From Ascaphus truei (Eukaryota; Chordata; Amphibia; Anura; Ascaphidae), in contig CM071573.1 in assembly GCA_036426205.1 (NCBI GenBank), positions 41,622,106 to 41,686,105 of the forward strand: 64,000 nucleotides of DNA. Direction: 5' to 3'. Shown here one piece after another: positions 39,201 through 51,200 of this stretch. The translations under genes and the position numbers were made by a program. Under the pieces are notes generated by a model that was not told the origin of the DNA, did not search any database, and saw only the letters and a list, made by a program, of their open reading frames with translations. Position 1 is the first letter of the stretch. Every line of letters starts with the position of its first letter.

Positions 39201-42200
39201 GGGCACAGTTATAGACCAAGAGGACTGGGAAGTATTGGGAAGCAGCCTCAGGAACCTCCATATGTACCACAATTAAAGAAAAATGTTTATAATAATGTTC
39301 CGCTGGTATCTTACCCCAGTTAGACTAAATCAAATCTACCCTCTGGCCTCCGATCTATGCGGAGAGGCTGTGGACAAGGAGACATGGCCCATATATGGTG
39401 GTCAAGTCCAGAAATACTGGGAAACTATACAAACGCTATCACGGAGGTCACAGACCTCACAATACATTGATCCGTTGACCTACTTGCTGGCCAGGCCAAT
39501 CGAGCACATTGACCGCCCAACAAGTAAATTGATCTCCTTCATTCTCACGGCGGCTAGATGTGCGGTGGCCGCCTCATGGAAGAAGTGTCTCCCCCCCCTA
39601 AGCAAACGGTCAAAAAAAGGCTACAAGAAGTATGCTATGGAAAGGCTATCAGCCTTCTCAAAAGGAAGACGGAGCCGTTCTATACAATATGGGATCCGTG
39701 GATAACCCACATGCGGGACTAAAAAAGATCGCCTGTACCAAAATAGGGAATACATAGCGGTCCAATGTAAGTCTAACAATTGCTACTCCACGCTACAGAA
39801 ACAACGATGATGGATGGGCAACGCGCAATGGGCCAAGGGGGAAGGATTCCCCCCACCCACACCCCAGCCCCACCCCCCCCCTTTTCTCTCTCTTTTCCCC
39901 CCCATCCCCCCACACTGTTTCCACCCTCACGCTAACCCTACGACCCATGTTTGAGGTCGGGGGCGCGTTGAGCCTTTCCTTCTCCTTGTCTTTAAAAAAA
40001 ACAAAAGAACCTGTATTAGGCAACTGATGTCTATTGTGTGTACAACGTATTATGAACAAGCCTAATAAAAAAACTTTGGAAAAAAAAATACAATGACAAA
40101 CAATTAATTAACTTACAACTATCTAGTGGTCCGGGGAGGTCTGGATATCAGCCGGGCAAGATGGCTAGGTCCGGACCCGAAATGGGGTAAAACGGCCGTA
40201 AGGGGATAGATCAGATATAGCGGAGCATTTCGGGTGCCGGACCTGAGACATCTTCTCCCCGGCTGACATCCAGATTTCGGCTCCAACTCACACTCCCAAC
40301 TAGTTGTGTAATTAATTGTTGTTAAAGTGTTCTAAAGCCCTCTTGTGGGTTATTTTATTAAATCCTATTGCTCTCAGCGCGCCTCTTCCACCTTTTCTTT
40401 TTTTCTGTGAGCTCCTCCCCACCCTTATAGGAGATTGTGGCGTTCTAAGGACGGCAGCGAGAGTGAAAGCTTCTTACATTTAACCAATTGTGACAAACGA
40501 GTGCGGAATACCACTATTGTGACTAGTATATTATATTGTACATAAAGCCATCTAAGGCTCTCTCTGCCAGGCTTGTTGGCTTTTAAATATGCCTATAATC
40601 GCTGGCAAGGTAATAGGAACAGCTAAGGTACGAGAACATTGGTCTATACCTTTTATTGTCCAACTCATGCTTCTATTTCTTTATATTTTTCAACTTAATT
40701 TTTATTGGGTGCACATGGTTTACAACACGGTGTTCATATACATTTTGCAAGGTGAACTGCTATTTAAAATGCGGTAATCATACATAACATCAACCAAATG
40801 GTAGCAGCCCAACTTATAAAACAACAAATATGAGAGTACTAGGTAAATAAAAAAGACAAACAAAAACGACAGACCTGGGGAGGGAGGGGGGTGGGGATGT
40901 TCTTCCGCTGAGCTCCGCCCGGGTGTGTGTAATCTATGCTCTCCAGTTCTGGGGGGGGCCCCACGTTAGGTTCTCTTGCCACTAGCAAGACTAATGATGC
41001 TCATCAAGGCAAAAAGTTGATGCTTGAAAGACAGGCATCGATCACCGTGCCCTGCAAACAGTTTCACAATTAAACAACTTTATTTTTATATTTTACCTGA
41101 TGATCCCCTTTGGGTGAATCTCACACGGGCCACTTGCTCCTGCTAGGTGACGAGTCAGGCTTGAGTAACTCTTCCGGGCTGGCTGGTCTTGCTTGCCTTT
41201 GGCCGCTGTATTCGGCGGAGATGTTAACCTTTTTGACGTCCTGTGCGGTGGCGAGTGGTGGTTGTGTCCCCATTACTGGACCATCCTTCTTACGATCATC
41301 TCGCCAGAGCTGCGTTCTCAGCAATAAGCACCTCACTGATAACTCTAGGGCTCTCAGTCTTACTCTCCACCAGTTCTACAGAGAAACAATTTTCACTCTT
41401 GCCAACAGCTTTGGCCTTAGTTTATCCTGTAACACACGTCTGGAATCTCTTCGTGGGTTTTTTTGTCCCACTTTTCATGGACAGGGTTCAACACCTATGA
41501 ACAGAATGTCTTGGTTAGCGTAGATAGAACCGGTAGGATGGTGTGGTGTGTGTGTGTGTGTTGGTGTGTGGTGTGGTGTGTGGTGTGTGTGTGTGTGGTG
41601 TGTGTGTGTGTGGTGTGGTGTGTGGTACAGCAAATGAAGGGAACAGTCATAAAGATATACATTTGAAAACAAGAGATTGTAAGGTGAAAAATAAATGGGA
41701 AAAAATAAATAAAAGTTGGAAAAGGATAGGGGAACTATTCGAGATTATGTGTTTGCTTTGCTGAACACTGAGAAAGATATGTTCAAATTAAATATTGAGG
41801 ATCCCGTGGATGTTTGGAGTTGGGAAACTAACATTTAAAGATGCAAAGAAGTATCGAAACATTTTGGTGGGAATGGAAAACAGCTTTTCCATACGGAGAA
41901 GAAAAACGGCCTTATTCCTAAAGGTTGGTTATCACTCACCCAAATTGGTTTGAAAGGAATATGTAGATTAAGTGAGGGTTTTGTAGTATGTCCATTACAC
42001 CTTTCAATAAATGTTGTATATTCATCTAACTCTGAATTGTGTGAAGGAAATCTTAAACAATGGGAAAGATCAAGTTTTCAGGAACATTAAGCCCCACTTA
42101 CAATGAGGCACTGTGAAGGTTCTGCCGACTCACCGACAGCTTGCATCTAATCGCTTGAAAAGGAAGTTCGAATCTAGGGGGAATCAAACAGAGTTGTCCA

Positions 42201-45200
42201 ACACTTCTCCCGTGTTTCCATAATCCAAAAAGACACACATTTACACTCCAATTGGGCAACCTCCATCACATCGCCCTGTACCAGTTTCCATCACCTGTCG
42301 GGAAAGCAGGGGGTGGATTTCAACCAAGAACGGTCACATTTGTCCAGCCAAAGCCTGCAAACGTTATGGATGGCAATACTACACCAACAAATAATAATAA
42401 CATATCAAATAATTTCGTACAAAGTATTCAAGATGCATATAATTAGCATTTTATTTATTAAACCCCCCCCCCCCCCCCAAGGGCTGCATGATACCATTAC
42501 TACCAAGAAGAAGGCACGTACACCTTCCTTCTTAGGAGAACAGCCTCTGGGTGAATGCTGCAGGCAATACTCGCCTAGTGACTTATTCACTTCAATGAGA
42601 GTTTCTAAATCTACAAGAATATACAATTGTAAAACCTATTGTGTGGTTTCATCTACACATAACCAGTTTGCTGTATTAAAAAAAGACAAACGAGAGATTG
42701 CATGTGGCGACATTCAGCTGTTAATAGGAGACATGCTGCACACATATGTAGTGTCGTGGTCACGCTGAGAATGAATCAAACAGCCTCTGAAAATGCTAAT
42801 ATATCATCAGATATCTGTCTCCCCATCACAGCTTGGAACATTTACCTCCACAGACATGCAATATAACATCTATAAAATGAATCCTTATACATTGCAGTTG
42901 CCTTGAAATATCAGTTCGTGTAGCATGCAGAATGTACTCTCTCATTGTAGATCTGGCAGTAGAATTCTCCGGGCTGTACAGCATGCAAACTGCAACTTCC
43001 ACAATCGTGTCCAAACGAAGCGCAGCCCATTTCAGTGGAACAGAATCCACATCTTCAGTGGGGACATAAACACAAAGGAGAGATCAGACCCCCCCTCAAA
43101 GTTCATAGCCCCCTTCTGGTGTGCACATAGCCCCTATTAGACAGTTTCTTGTTCTCAAACATGTATTATGGGGCTCTAAAAATCCTCAAGGGGGGGAGGC
43201 GGCTTCACAGCACTTTGAATAGTTGTCTGAGGGACACCAAGACGTTACATTAACCAATGCAATGCCAGAGGGGCTGCAAGTCTTGCCGATTACCCATGTT
43301 AATCAGAATATGGCGGCACCTGCGGAATAATTGTAACCGATACAGCTTCACTCACCACTCATCCTGCTCTCCTCTTCGCTGCTAGCTTTAGCATGGTCCA
43401 TGTCACCTGTGACTGCCACACCTGCCTCAATGAGACACCTAGAAATGATTAACTGCGGCTCCACAGATCCATCCAGCAGCTCCACTAATGCCGAATCCTC
43501 GGTTTCACCCACCACTCGAACCGTGATCATCTTCTTCGCAACCAGACCCTTCATCAGAGAAGTAGATTCTTGAGACCATGTCTCCGTGGCAGGTTTCACA
43601 GCTGCGAAAACAAAGTGTTACCTTTTCCTCAACATTTAAAAAAAAAAACGTGTAAAAGTACCTACATAAGCACACATACATACCTGCCAAACTGCACTTT
43701 ATAGCTTGCATGGGAAGAGTCAACATCATCGGGAGAATGGGACGGAGTCTGGAGACCTGGAGAAACTCCGTATTCCCAAAATCTACATATCCCACCAGTG
43801 CAGATTCATCGGACACATACTCCAGAAGGATGGCTCTGTACCACTGGTTGTCCTCTGCGGAAGGAATTCAATAACTGATCAGTGCTATTGCTGAAGCTGT
43901 TGGGAGCACCAGAGATTAGCCACTTTAAGGTCATGTTATGAAAGGGGTGGGCTGGAGACGACGACTCCCTTACCGGAAGGGCTCTCCAACGGAAAACCAA
44001 TTTCACATTTCATTTCAGTTCATTGTTGATGAAAGATTATGCATTTACATTTAATTTGCTAGAAGGTCTGGAAGAATAGGAGTATTCAATTACAATGGAC
44101 AGCAATTGTATATTTAAAATAAAGTAATGATGTAATTAATTCCAGTTTTATAGAAGCATATAATTAATGTTACATGGTTTGTCACTGTGATACTTGGTGG
44201 CAAGGATTCCATCACACAGCTTTTGTTTACATTTCGAGAATGGGTACCAACAACACAAACCATGCTGCCTCTGATAAAAGGACCTAAAATTGGCGGTAGT
44301 AGGTCCCCAAGTTCTACATAGATAGGTAAAACGCAAGCATCACATGCACGGAGGGGGGGGGGGGGGGGGGGGGAAGCCTCCATTTCCCAAAATAGATTAA
44401 ACCCTTAATCTCCTTTCCTCCAGCCTTAAGGGATGGCCCCGAGTCCTTTGTACTGCCCGTGGGATGAATAGTTCTTTTGAAATCTCCTTGTATTGTCCCC
44501 GAATATATTTGTATACAGTTATCATATCCCCTCTTAGACGCCTCTTTTCTAATGTAAATAAATCTAATTTAGCTAGCCTCTCTAGTTCCATAATGTCTTT
44601 TCTTAGGATTGGTGCCCAAAATTGTACTCCATATTCAAGGTGAGGTCTTACTAATGCTTTGTAAAGGGGCATAATAATGTTTACTTCCCTTCCATCCATT
44701 GCCTGTTTAATGCAAGATAAGATCTTGTTTGCCTTTGCAGCTACTGCATGACTTTGGGCACTATTGCTAAGCCTGCTGACTACAAGCACGCCTAAATCCT
44801 TCTCATCAAGGACTCCCCCAATTTATCCCCATTTAATTTGTAATTCGCCTTTTTATTCTTGCATCCCAAATGCATAACCTTACATTTATCTGTATTAAAC
44901 CTCATCTGCCATTTACCTGCCCATGTTTCCAGTCTCTCCAAGTCCTTCTGGAGAAAAATTATATCCTGCTCTGATTCTACTACCTTACACAATTTAGTAT
45001 CATCAGCAAAGACGGAGACTTTGCTCTCTACGCCAACATCAAGGTCATTAATAAATAAGTTAAAAAGCAGGGGTCCCAGTACCGATCCCTGAGGTACTCC
45101 ACTCACGACTTTAGCCCAACCTGAAAAAGTTCCATTTATGACAACCCTCTGTTGTCTGTCCTTTAACCAGGTTTCAATCCAGGTGCATTTATTATTACGG

Positions 45201-48200
45201 AGTCCAATTTGCTTTATTTTGTACACCAACCTCGTGTGAAACCATATCAAAAGCCGTTGCAAAATCTAAGTAGACCACATCAACTGCATTACCCTGGTCT
45301 AAATCCCTACTTACCTCCTCAAAGAAACACATAAGGTTAGTTTGGCAAGATCTATCCTTCATAAATCCATGCTGACTATTACTAATAATTTTGTTTTCCA
45401 TTAGGTATTCCTGAATATTATCCCGTATTAAACCTTCAAGAAGTTTCCCCACTATTGAAGTCAGGCTTACAGGTCTGTAATTCCCCGGTTGTGATCAAGC
45501 TCCCTTTTTAAATATAAGCACCACATCTGCTTTACGCCAATCTTGTAGAACTGAGCCTGTGGAAATGAAGTCCTTGAATATTAAATTATTAAAATATTAA
45601 ATAAGGTGGTAGTGCACAGTCCTTTAATGCCGGACAGTATAATCCTGATACCAATATACTTTGTTCAAGTTTTCACAAGGTGAACGCTATCAATTGTGTG
45701 CTACAGCCTCAGAGGTCTCGCTGCGGGGAGACCCCCACTGCAAGTGTGTCACGGTTTTCCCAGGCAGTGAGTTTCTGGGGGACAGACCACCCCAGTTTTA
45801 CTGCCCACCGAGTCCCAGTGTTTGGCTTTAGGCGTCGTGGCTCCAGGGACAAAGTCTGGCTGCATCTGTATTCCAATTATTTTTCAGACGTTCGGTTTGA
45901 CACAGTTGCGAATTGCCGTTTGGCAAGCACCAGGAGTTTATTAAACTTTAAGTGATGTGCTTCAAATAAATATCTGTACAGAAGCAGTCAGTGTCCCACA
46001 TATTTAGCAGTGTCCCACACACGTCTCATTTACCTGTAAACTGTGCACAGCACGTCTCCCCTACAGCTGGTTTATAATTTGGGCTGGCAGGCGTCTTATT
46101 GCAATGTTCACTCATGGACTGCAGTAGCTCAGCGAGTTGGCCTGTAAAGTGCATGGAGTATTTCAGTGAGTTTGAATGTTGAATACGATGTAAAGATGTT
46201 CTAGACAGGGGTCCCAGTCCAACGTGTCACTGACTATCTGCTGCTTAGAAAGGAGGGGCAAGGCTCATGTGGTAACAGTGACTCACTGAGCGTTCATGTC
46301 ACTACCCAGAATCCCTGGCTGCAGTGGAAGCGCTGTAAACAAAGAGAACGGTGAAGGGCAGGTTGCAGACCTGTCAGGCGTGTGAATTTGTTCACAAGTG
46401 GTATTTTTATAATTTGCTGTACGGTTGAGGGTTTGCCACTTTTTTTTTTTTACCCACCATAACTTTTTTAAAGCTGCTGTTCAAGCTGCCGTTAAAAATA
46501 TATATTTGTTTCCGTTCAATATGTGCATCAATACAATCTGCACACTGATAAGTGATCAGCCAAGTTGCAGATCGATCCGTTCTACTGTAATCAAATCGCT
46601 TTGCTCAGGGTTATTTAATTCAGCTATTGCTGCAAAACAGTTCCCACAATGCATAGTTCTGTGTGGAAGATCATGTGACCAGGCAATTACTAGATATAAT
46701 TGGTGCACTGCTAGAGAGAGGGTGGGGGCTCAAGAGCCAGAACCTGTCTCAGAAAAGGAAGGGGGGAGCGACTTTGTAAATAGTTAATAAATAAACAAAA
46801 ATGCGTGCTACATTAGCATATATTAAAAATGTCTTTAAAAGACCTAATCCATGTTATAAAATAAAGAGGGCCTAAAACATACTAACAAATTTGAATTGGT
46901 CATCACAACCACTAAAACCAAGCTATTAACATACTCAACCGGGACAGAGGGTGACCTAGAATATTCAATTGGCTCCCTCCACACCTTCACCTAAAACTTA
47001 AATAAAAAAAGTCTTTAAATATTGTTAAAAAAAAAAAAAAAGCTACAAGGATTTTCTCATAGTACAGAACTGAAAATAAATATATAAATAAAATATAACA
47101 AAAAACACATGTAACATATTGCTTGGACTGCAGCTTTAATGCCTGGTTAGGCCTGTACCCCGCTGGCAACTGCAGCGCCCACTGTGGCGGACGCTGCAGG
47201 GACGAGAGCCCTCCCCTCAATAGCACCGGGCCCGCTGCGCGGGGGGCGGGCCGCAGAGCTGTGGCGCGAGTTGCTCCTGCTCTCAATAGAATTGAGAGCA
47301 GGACTCGCGACGGAGCGCTAAGCCACGCCCCCGGCGGTTCAGCCAATGAGGGCGAACCTGCCGGGTGACGTCACGGCCGCGCCCATGTCCCTCCCGCGTC
47401 ACGCCTCCCCCCCCTCCCCCCCCGTCTTTTGGTCTGCAGCTCCCTGCAGACCAGGGAATCGGCTGCACGCACCGCCAATCTCGCGGGCGCGCATGCAGCG
47501 TAGTTACCAGGGCCTTAGGCTACGATTACAGTGCCAGCGACTTCAGGCTGTGGCCGCTGGAAAAATCAAATTGAGATGACTTCCAGCGATCGCGACCAAG
47601 CCGTCGCTCCGCGCTAACTATAAGCGCACGACGGCGGCGGCAATGCATTTGTTTGGATGCAACGTCGCGTCGCTGTCGCCGGCACTATAAGCGCAGTGCT
47701 CTCAATGAACTGGCAACTGATCCTCTTCCTTGGATTGACTGGGTAGCACGAAGATTTGTATATTAAAAACCTTCACAACATTTACACGGCGACACTTACG
47801 CGCACTGTGCACCTGCTGGCAAAAAAACTCCCCTGGGGTCTGGATCTCGGAGACCAGAGAATTGAAAACATCTCCTACAGAAACTGAAACCACTTTCCAC
47901 GACGCGGTCTGTGGCCGAGCCACCGAATCACTACTGGGCTCTTCCCGTTTCTCCTTGCCGTCTCCCAACACTTTTTCCACAAGGGAACCTAAGGAAAAGC
48001 ATGACAGACGGGTTACCCTCTCAAAGGCACTGCACAAGGTCATGAAACAAGGACGGGTTTGCAGCTGACCCCATGTTAGTCATTTCAAGTATAAGATTTT
48101 AATAACTTTCATATAGCGCTTTTCTCTCAATGGGACTCAAAGCGCGTCACAATTACAGTATATCGCGCGGTACGCAGCACATAGGAATGTTACAGTCTCT

Positions 48201-51200
48201 CTGCCCAGAGGAGCTTACAATCTATGATTTTGGTGCCTGAGGCACAGGGAGATAAAGTGACTTGTCAAATGTAACAAGGAGCCGACACTCTGAATTGAAC
48301 CAGGTTCCCCTGATTCAAACTCAGTGTCATTGTCAGAGTGACTGTCTTTATTCCCTGAGCCGTTCATTACATGTATAACATCTTTCACATTTAATTCGGA
48401 CAAAAAAACAAGATTAATTCTTAAGAGCAATATAGTGATCTTGTACATGGGAAAATGTGGAAAATCTAAAAAAAATATATACAATACGGTTTCTTAAATA
48501 TAAGTGAATAAATGACCGAACAATTAACTATTTAATGCTAAAAAATAGTGGAACAAAAATACACTTGTGAATAATGTTGTGTAAATAAATCACCATAATA
48601 TATCTCTGGATTAACATTTGTCGATAGGCTAACTGTAACAGAACTAGACATATCAATAGAAATATATTCCACTTTTTAATTTTATTATTTATATGAAGAT
48701 TCTGCCCAAACTACACAATCTATTACGGACCTCACATTGTACCGATGACCTTTTTTCAGTGTTACTAGCACAGTTAATCGGTGCAGAGTTTATAAAGTAC
48801 TACTGTTGGCACAAACAAGGATTTCTTGTATGTCTTTTTGGAGACAGATTACTCATCAAATTAGATCCTCTATTTTTTATGTCACTGTACTATTACATTT
48901 GATTTATATCTTACAGTGGAAGCATCATCATACAAAGGAGACTAGAAACTACATGCAACTGTATTTCTGTGTTTGTGCAATGACCGTTCCAACACTACAT
49001 AGATCGATTTCGTTTGTTTTTTTAGTTCTAGTGGCATATTAAAACTCGCCAAGAAATTTATTTTATATTCCCTCCTTTTTTCGGTTTAGTCTTCTGTACA
49101 GAAAACACCGATTAGGCCAAAAGAATACAATACAGCTAACGTATGAATTCACCTGCGCTGAACCTTTAAATTCATTTGTGTTCACTCAGCCCACGGTTTA
49201 AGAGTGTGGAGTCTTCGGACAAAAAGAACAACCCTAGAGACACCGTTCCTGGTCTTGTTTCTATTAGAACTAAAATAATGCTACCTGTAAAGGTTTCCGG
49301 ACCCACACGCCGCCTCACTTTTAAAGAATGATAATCCATGGTTTTAGTTTTGTGGTACTTCCCTTTCAGTGGCCTAATTCCAGTCCTCTAGCATTTCCTC
49401 CCGTGATTACGTGGACATGTCTGTTCACGGTCAGAAAGCCTTCTGTATTCTAACTGGTTTTCTATGCTAGTATTCACCCTGCCTGCTATACTCCAAGGAT
49501 ATGTTATGTATGTATATTTTTTTTTATTAATATAGAGGCAATGTATACTGCATTTTACAAACAGAGGGAATTCGAATACAATAAAGGGGGTAAATCCGTA
49601 TATCTTAATCTGAAGGAGACGTTCAGATCGTTTTCGAATGAAAAGCTCTATTGAAGTCAATTGAAACTTTAGGCAGAACATGCCTCGAGCAGCTGCGTCA
49701 GACAGAATTACCCCTTACAGCAGCAGAACGAGTGAAAGGTTTAATGAAGGGTGTCTCCGGAGCTGAACCGTGTTTATTGCAGCTTTGGGACTCTGCATCC
49801 CGAGATACTTATCTAGTAAGGGGGTGACAGCTCTGGCTGGACTCGTTGGGTCTATCAAAATGGCAGCTTAAATGTCCCACATGACAGGAAGCCGTGACTT
49901 CATACGGTGCGACTTCCTACTTTGCCAATGTGACGCAGGACACTGCAGAGATACTTACTGCCAAAGGGGGTGCTGGTATCTCGGGAAGCAGGGGGTGCCT
50001 GGAGCTGAAATGAACGCGATTCAGCTCCGGAAGCCCGCAGCTTTAATCCTTCTACAAATAAAAAGGCACCAGTTCTGCTGCTTTAAGTGAAACAAACCTA
50101 AAATGAAACAGGAAAGAATATTCCAAAACCAAAGAGATCACAAGGGAAGTTATAAACGTTGTGTTGTACTGAAGATAAATAAAAATGTAAATGTGTAGTA
50201 GTAGCGCAGCTTAGCAGTAAAGTTATTTAATAATTCAACTAAAATATATATTCTTCACTATACAAACAGGACAATACCGCCGCTGTATTAGCGTCTTACC
50301 CATTTCAGACTTCTCCATTTGCAGCTGGCTTTTTCCTTGAGCGAAGGAATAACCCTTCTCCAGAAGCAGCTTATCCATATGTACTCCTGGAATAGAAGGA
50401 TGAAAGTGCCCAGGTCTCTGACAAACACGAGTAAGAATTAATTATGTAGTTGTGCCATTGGAACGTAGGGAATACGGACCCTCTTCAGCACATTGCATTC
50501 CCCTGCTGGCACTGAAGGGGTTATGTAAATTAAACAGGTCAGTGCCTAAAACAATACCTGCAGCGCCGGCCAATCATGCAGGGAGTGCACGAAGAGCTAA
50601 TGGTTTGATACCTTTAAAGCGGTCATAGACTAAGGCAGCGGTGCGCAAACTGGGGTGCGCTGGTTGCAGAGGTACCGCGCTCTTCCCCAAGGCATTTAAA
50701 TGAAATGCCGGGGGACCGCACGAGGCCTCTGCAACTACACTTACCGTGGTTCAGAAGCTTGGTGGCAGGTGTCGGCATGGCAACGCGGGTCACGAGATGT
50801 CATGTTTGCCACGGTAACGTGACGTCAAATGACGCGGCGGGTCACGTGACAGCACACGACCCCGCGCCATCATATGACGCTGCGCGAGGTAAGGTGGGGG
50901 GGGGGGGGGGGGGGGGGGGAAAACGGGGGGGGGGGGGGGGGGGGCGTCGCAAATAAAGTTTGCGCGCCCCTGGACTAAGGTATAATATTACCAGGAGATA
51001 CAGAATACCCCAATACAAGTGCTGTGTTTTTGTTAGGCCACCAGAGGGGCACCAAGTGACTGAACTACAAAATCTAAATACCAATAATTGCAGTGTCTTT
51101 AGGACCAGAAGGGATACGGGACGCACAAATACACCATAAGCTATGGGTTCTGATTTTACCGGCTCATTAGGAAATGCCCTGCTGTGTCTCAACACAAAGG

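Larger units (their letters stand above)
31144..40084 (+). mobile_element. full-length Tx1/L1-type LINE retrotransposon
   Basis: An element of about 8.9 kb with a short GC-rich 5' UTR, ORF1 (from 31270), a long C-rich spacer and ORF2 (about 36.0-39.75 kb). The 3' UTR contains AATAAA and an A tail. It is flanked by a perfect 17-bp duplication AAAATACAATGACAAAC (31127-31143 and 40085-40101). It sits antisense inside the TDRD1 intron between exons 19 and 18. The perfect TSD argues for a recent insertion, yet ORF2 has many frameshifts. Confidence 0.92.
31063..40392. mobile_element. foldback repeat split by an L1 insertion
   Basis: The left arm (31063-31143: AAAAGAGGCGCACTGAGA..., TTTAATAAAATAACAAGAGG) is the inverse of the right arm (40303-40392: CCTCTTGTGGGTTATTTTAT..., GCGCGCCTCTTCC). 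Removing the L1 leaves an element of roughly 370 bp whose middle also pairs (CCGGGGAGGTCTGGATATCA with TGACATCCAGATTTCGG). Confidence 0.8.

Noticed and set aside
42313..42768. 151-codon plus-strand frame
   Set aside because: It is antisense to the tudor-3 exons 16 and 17 and crosses a poly-C run; no domain.
47140..47513. CpG-island promoter within TDRD1
   Set aside because: The GC-rich block shares sequence with another repeat at 14340 and lies between two transposons.
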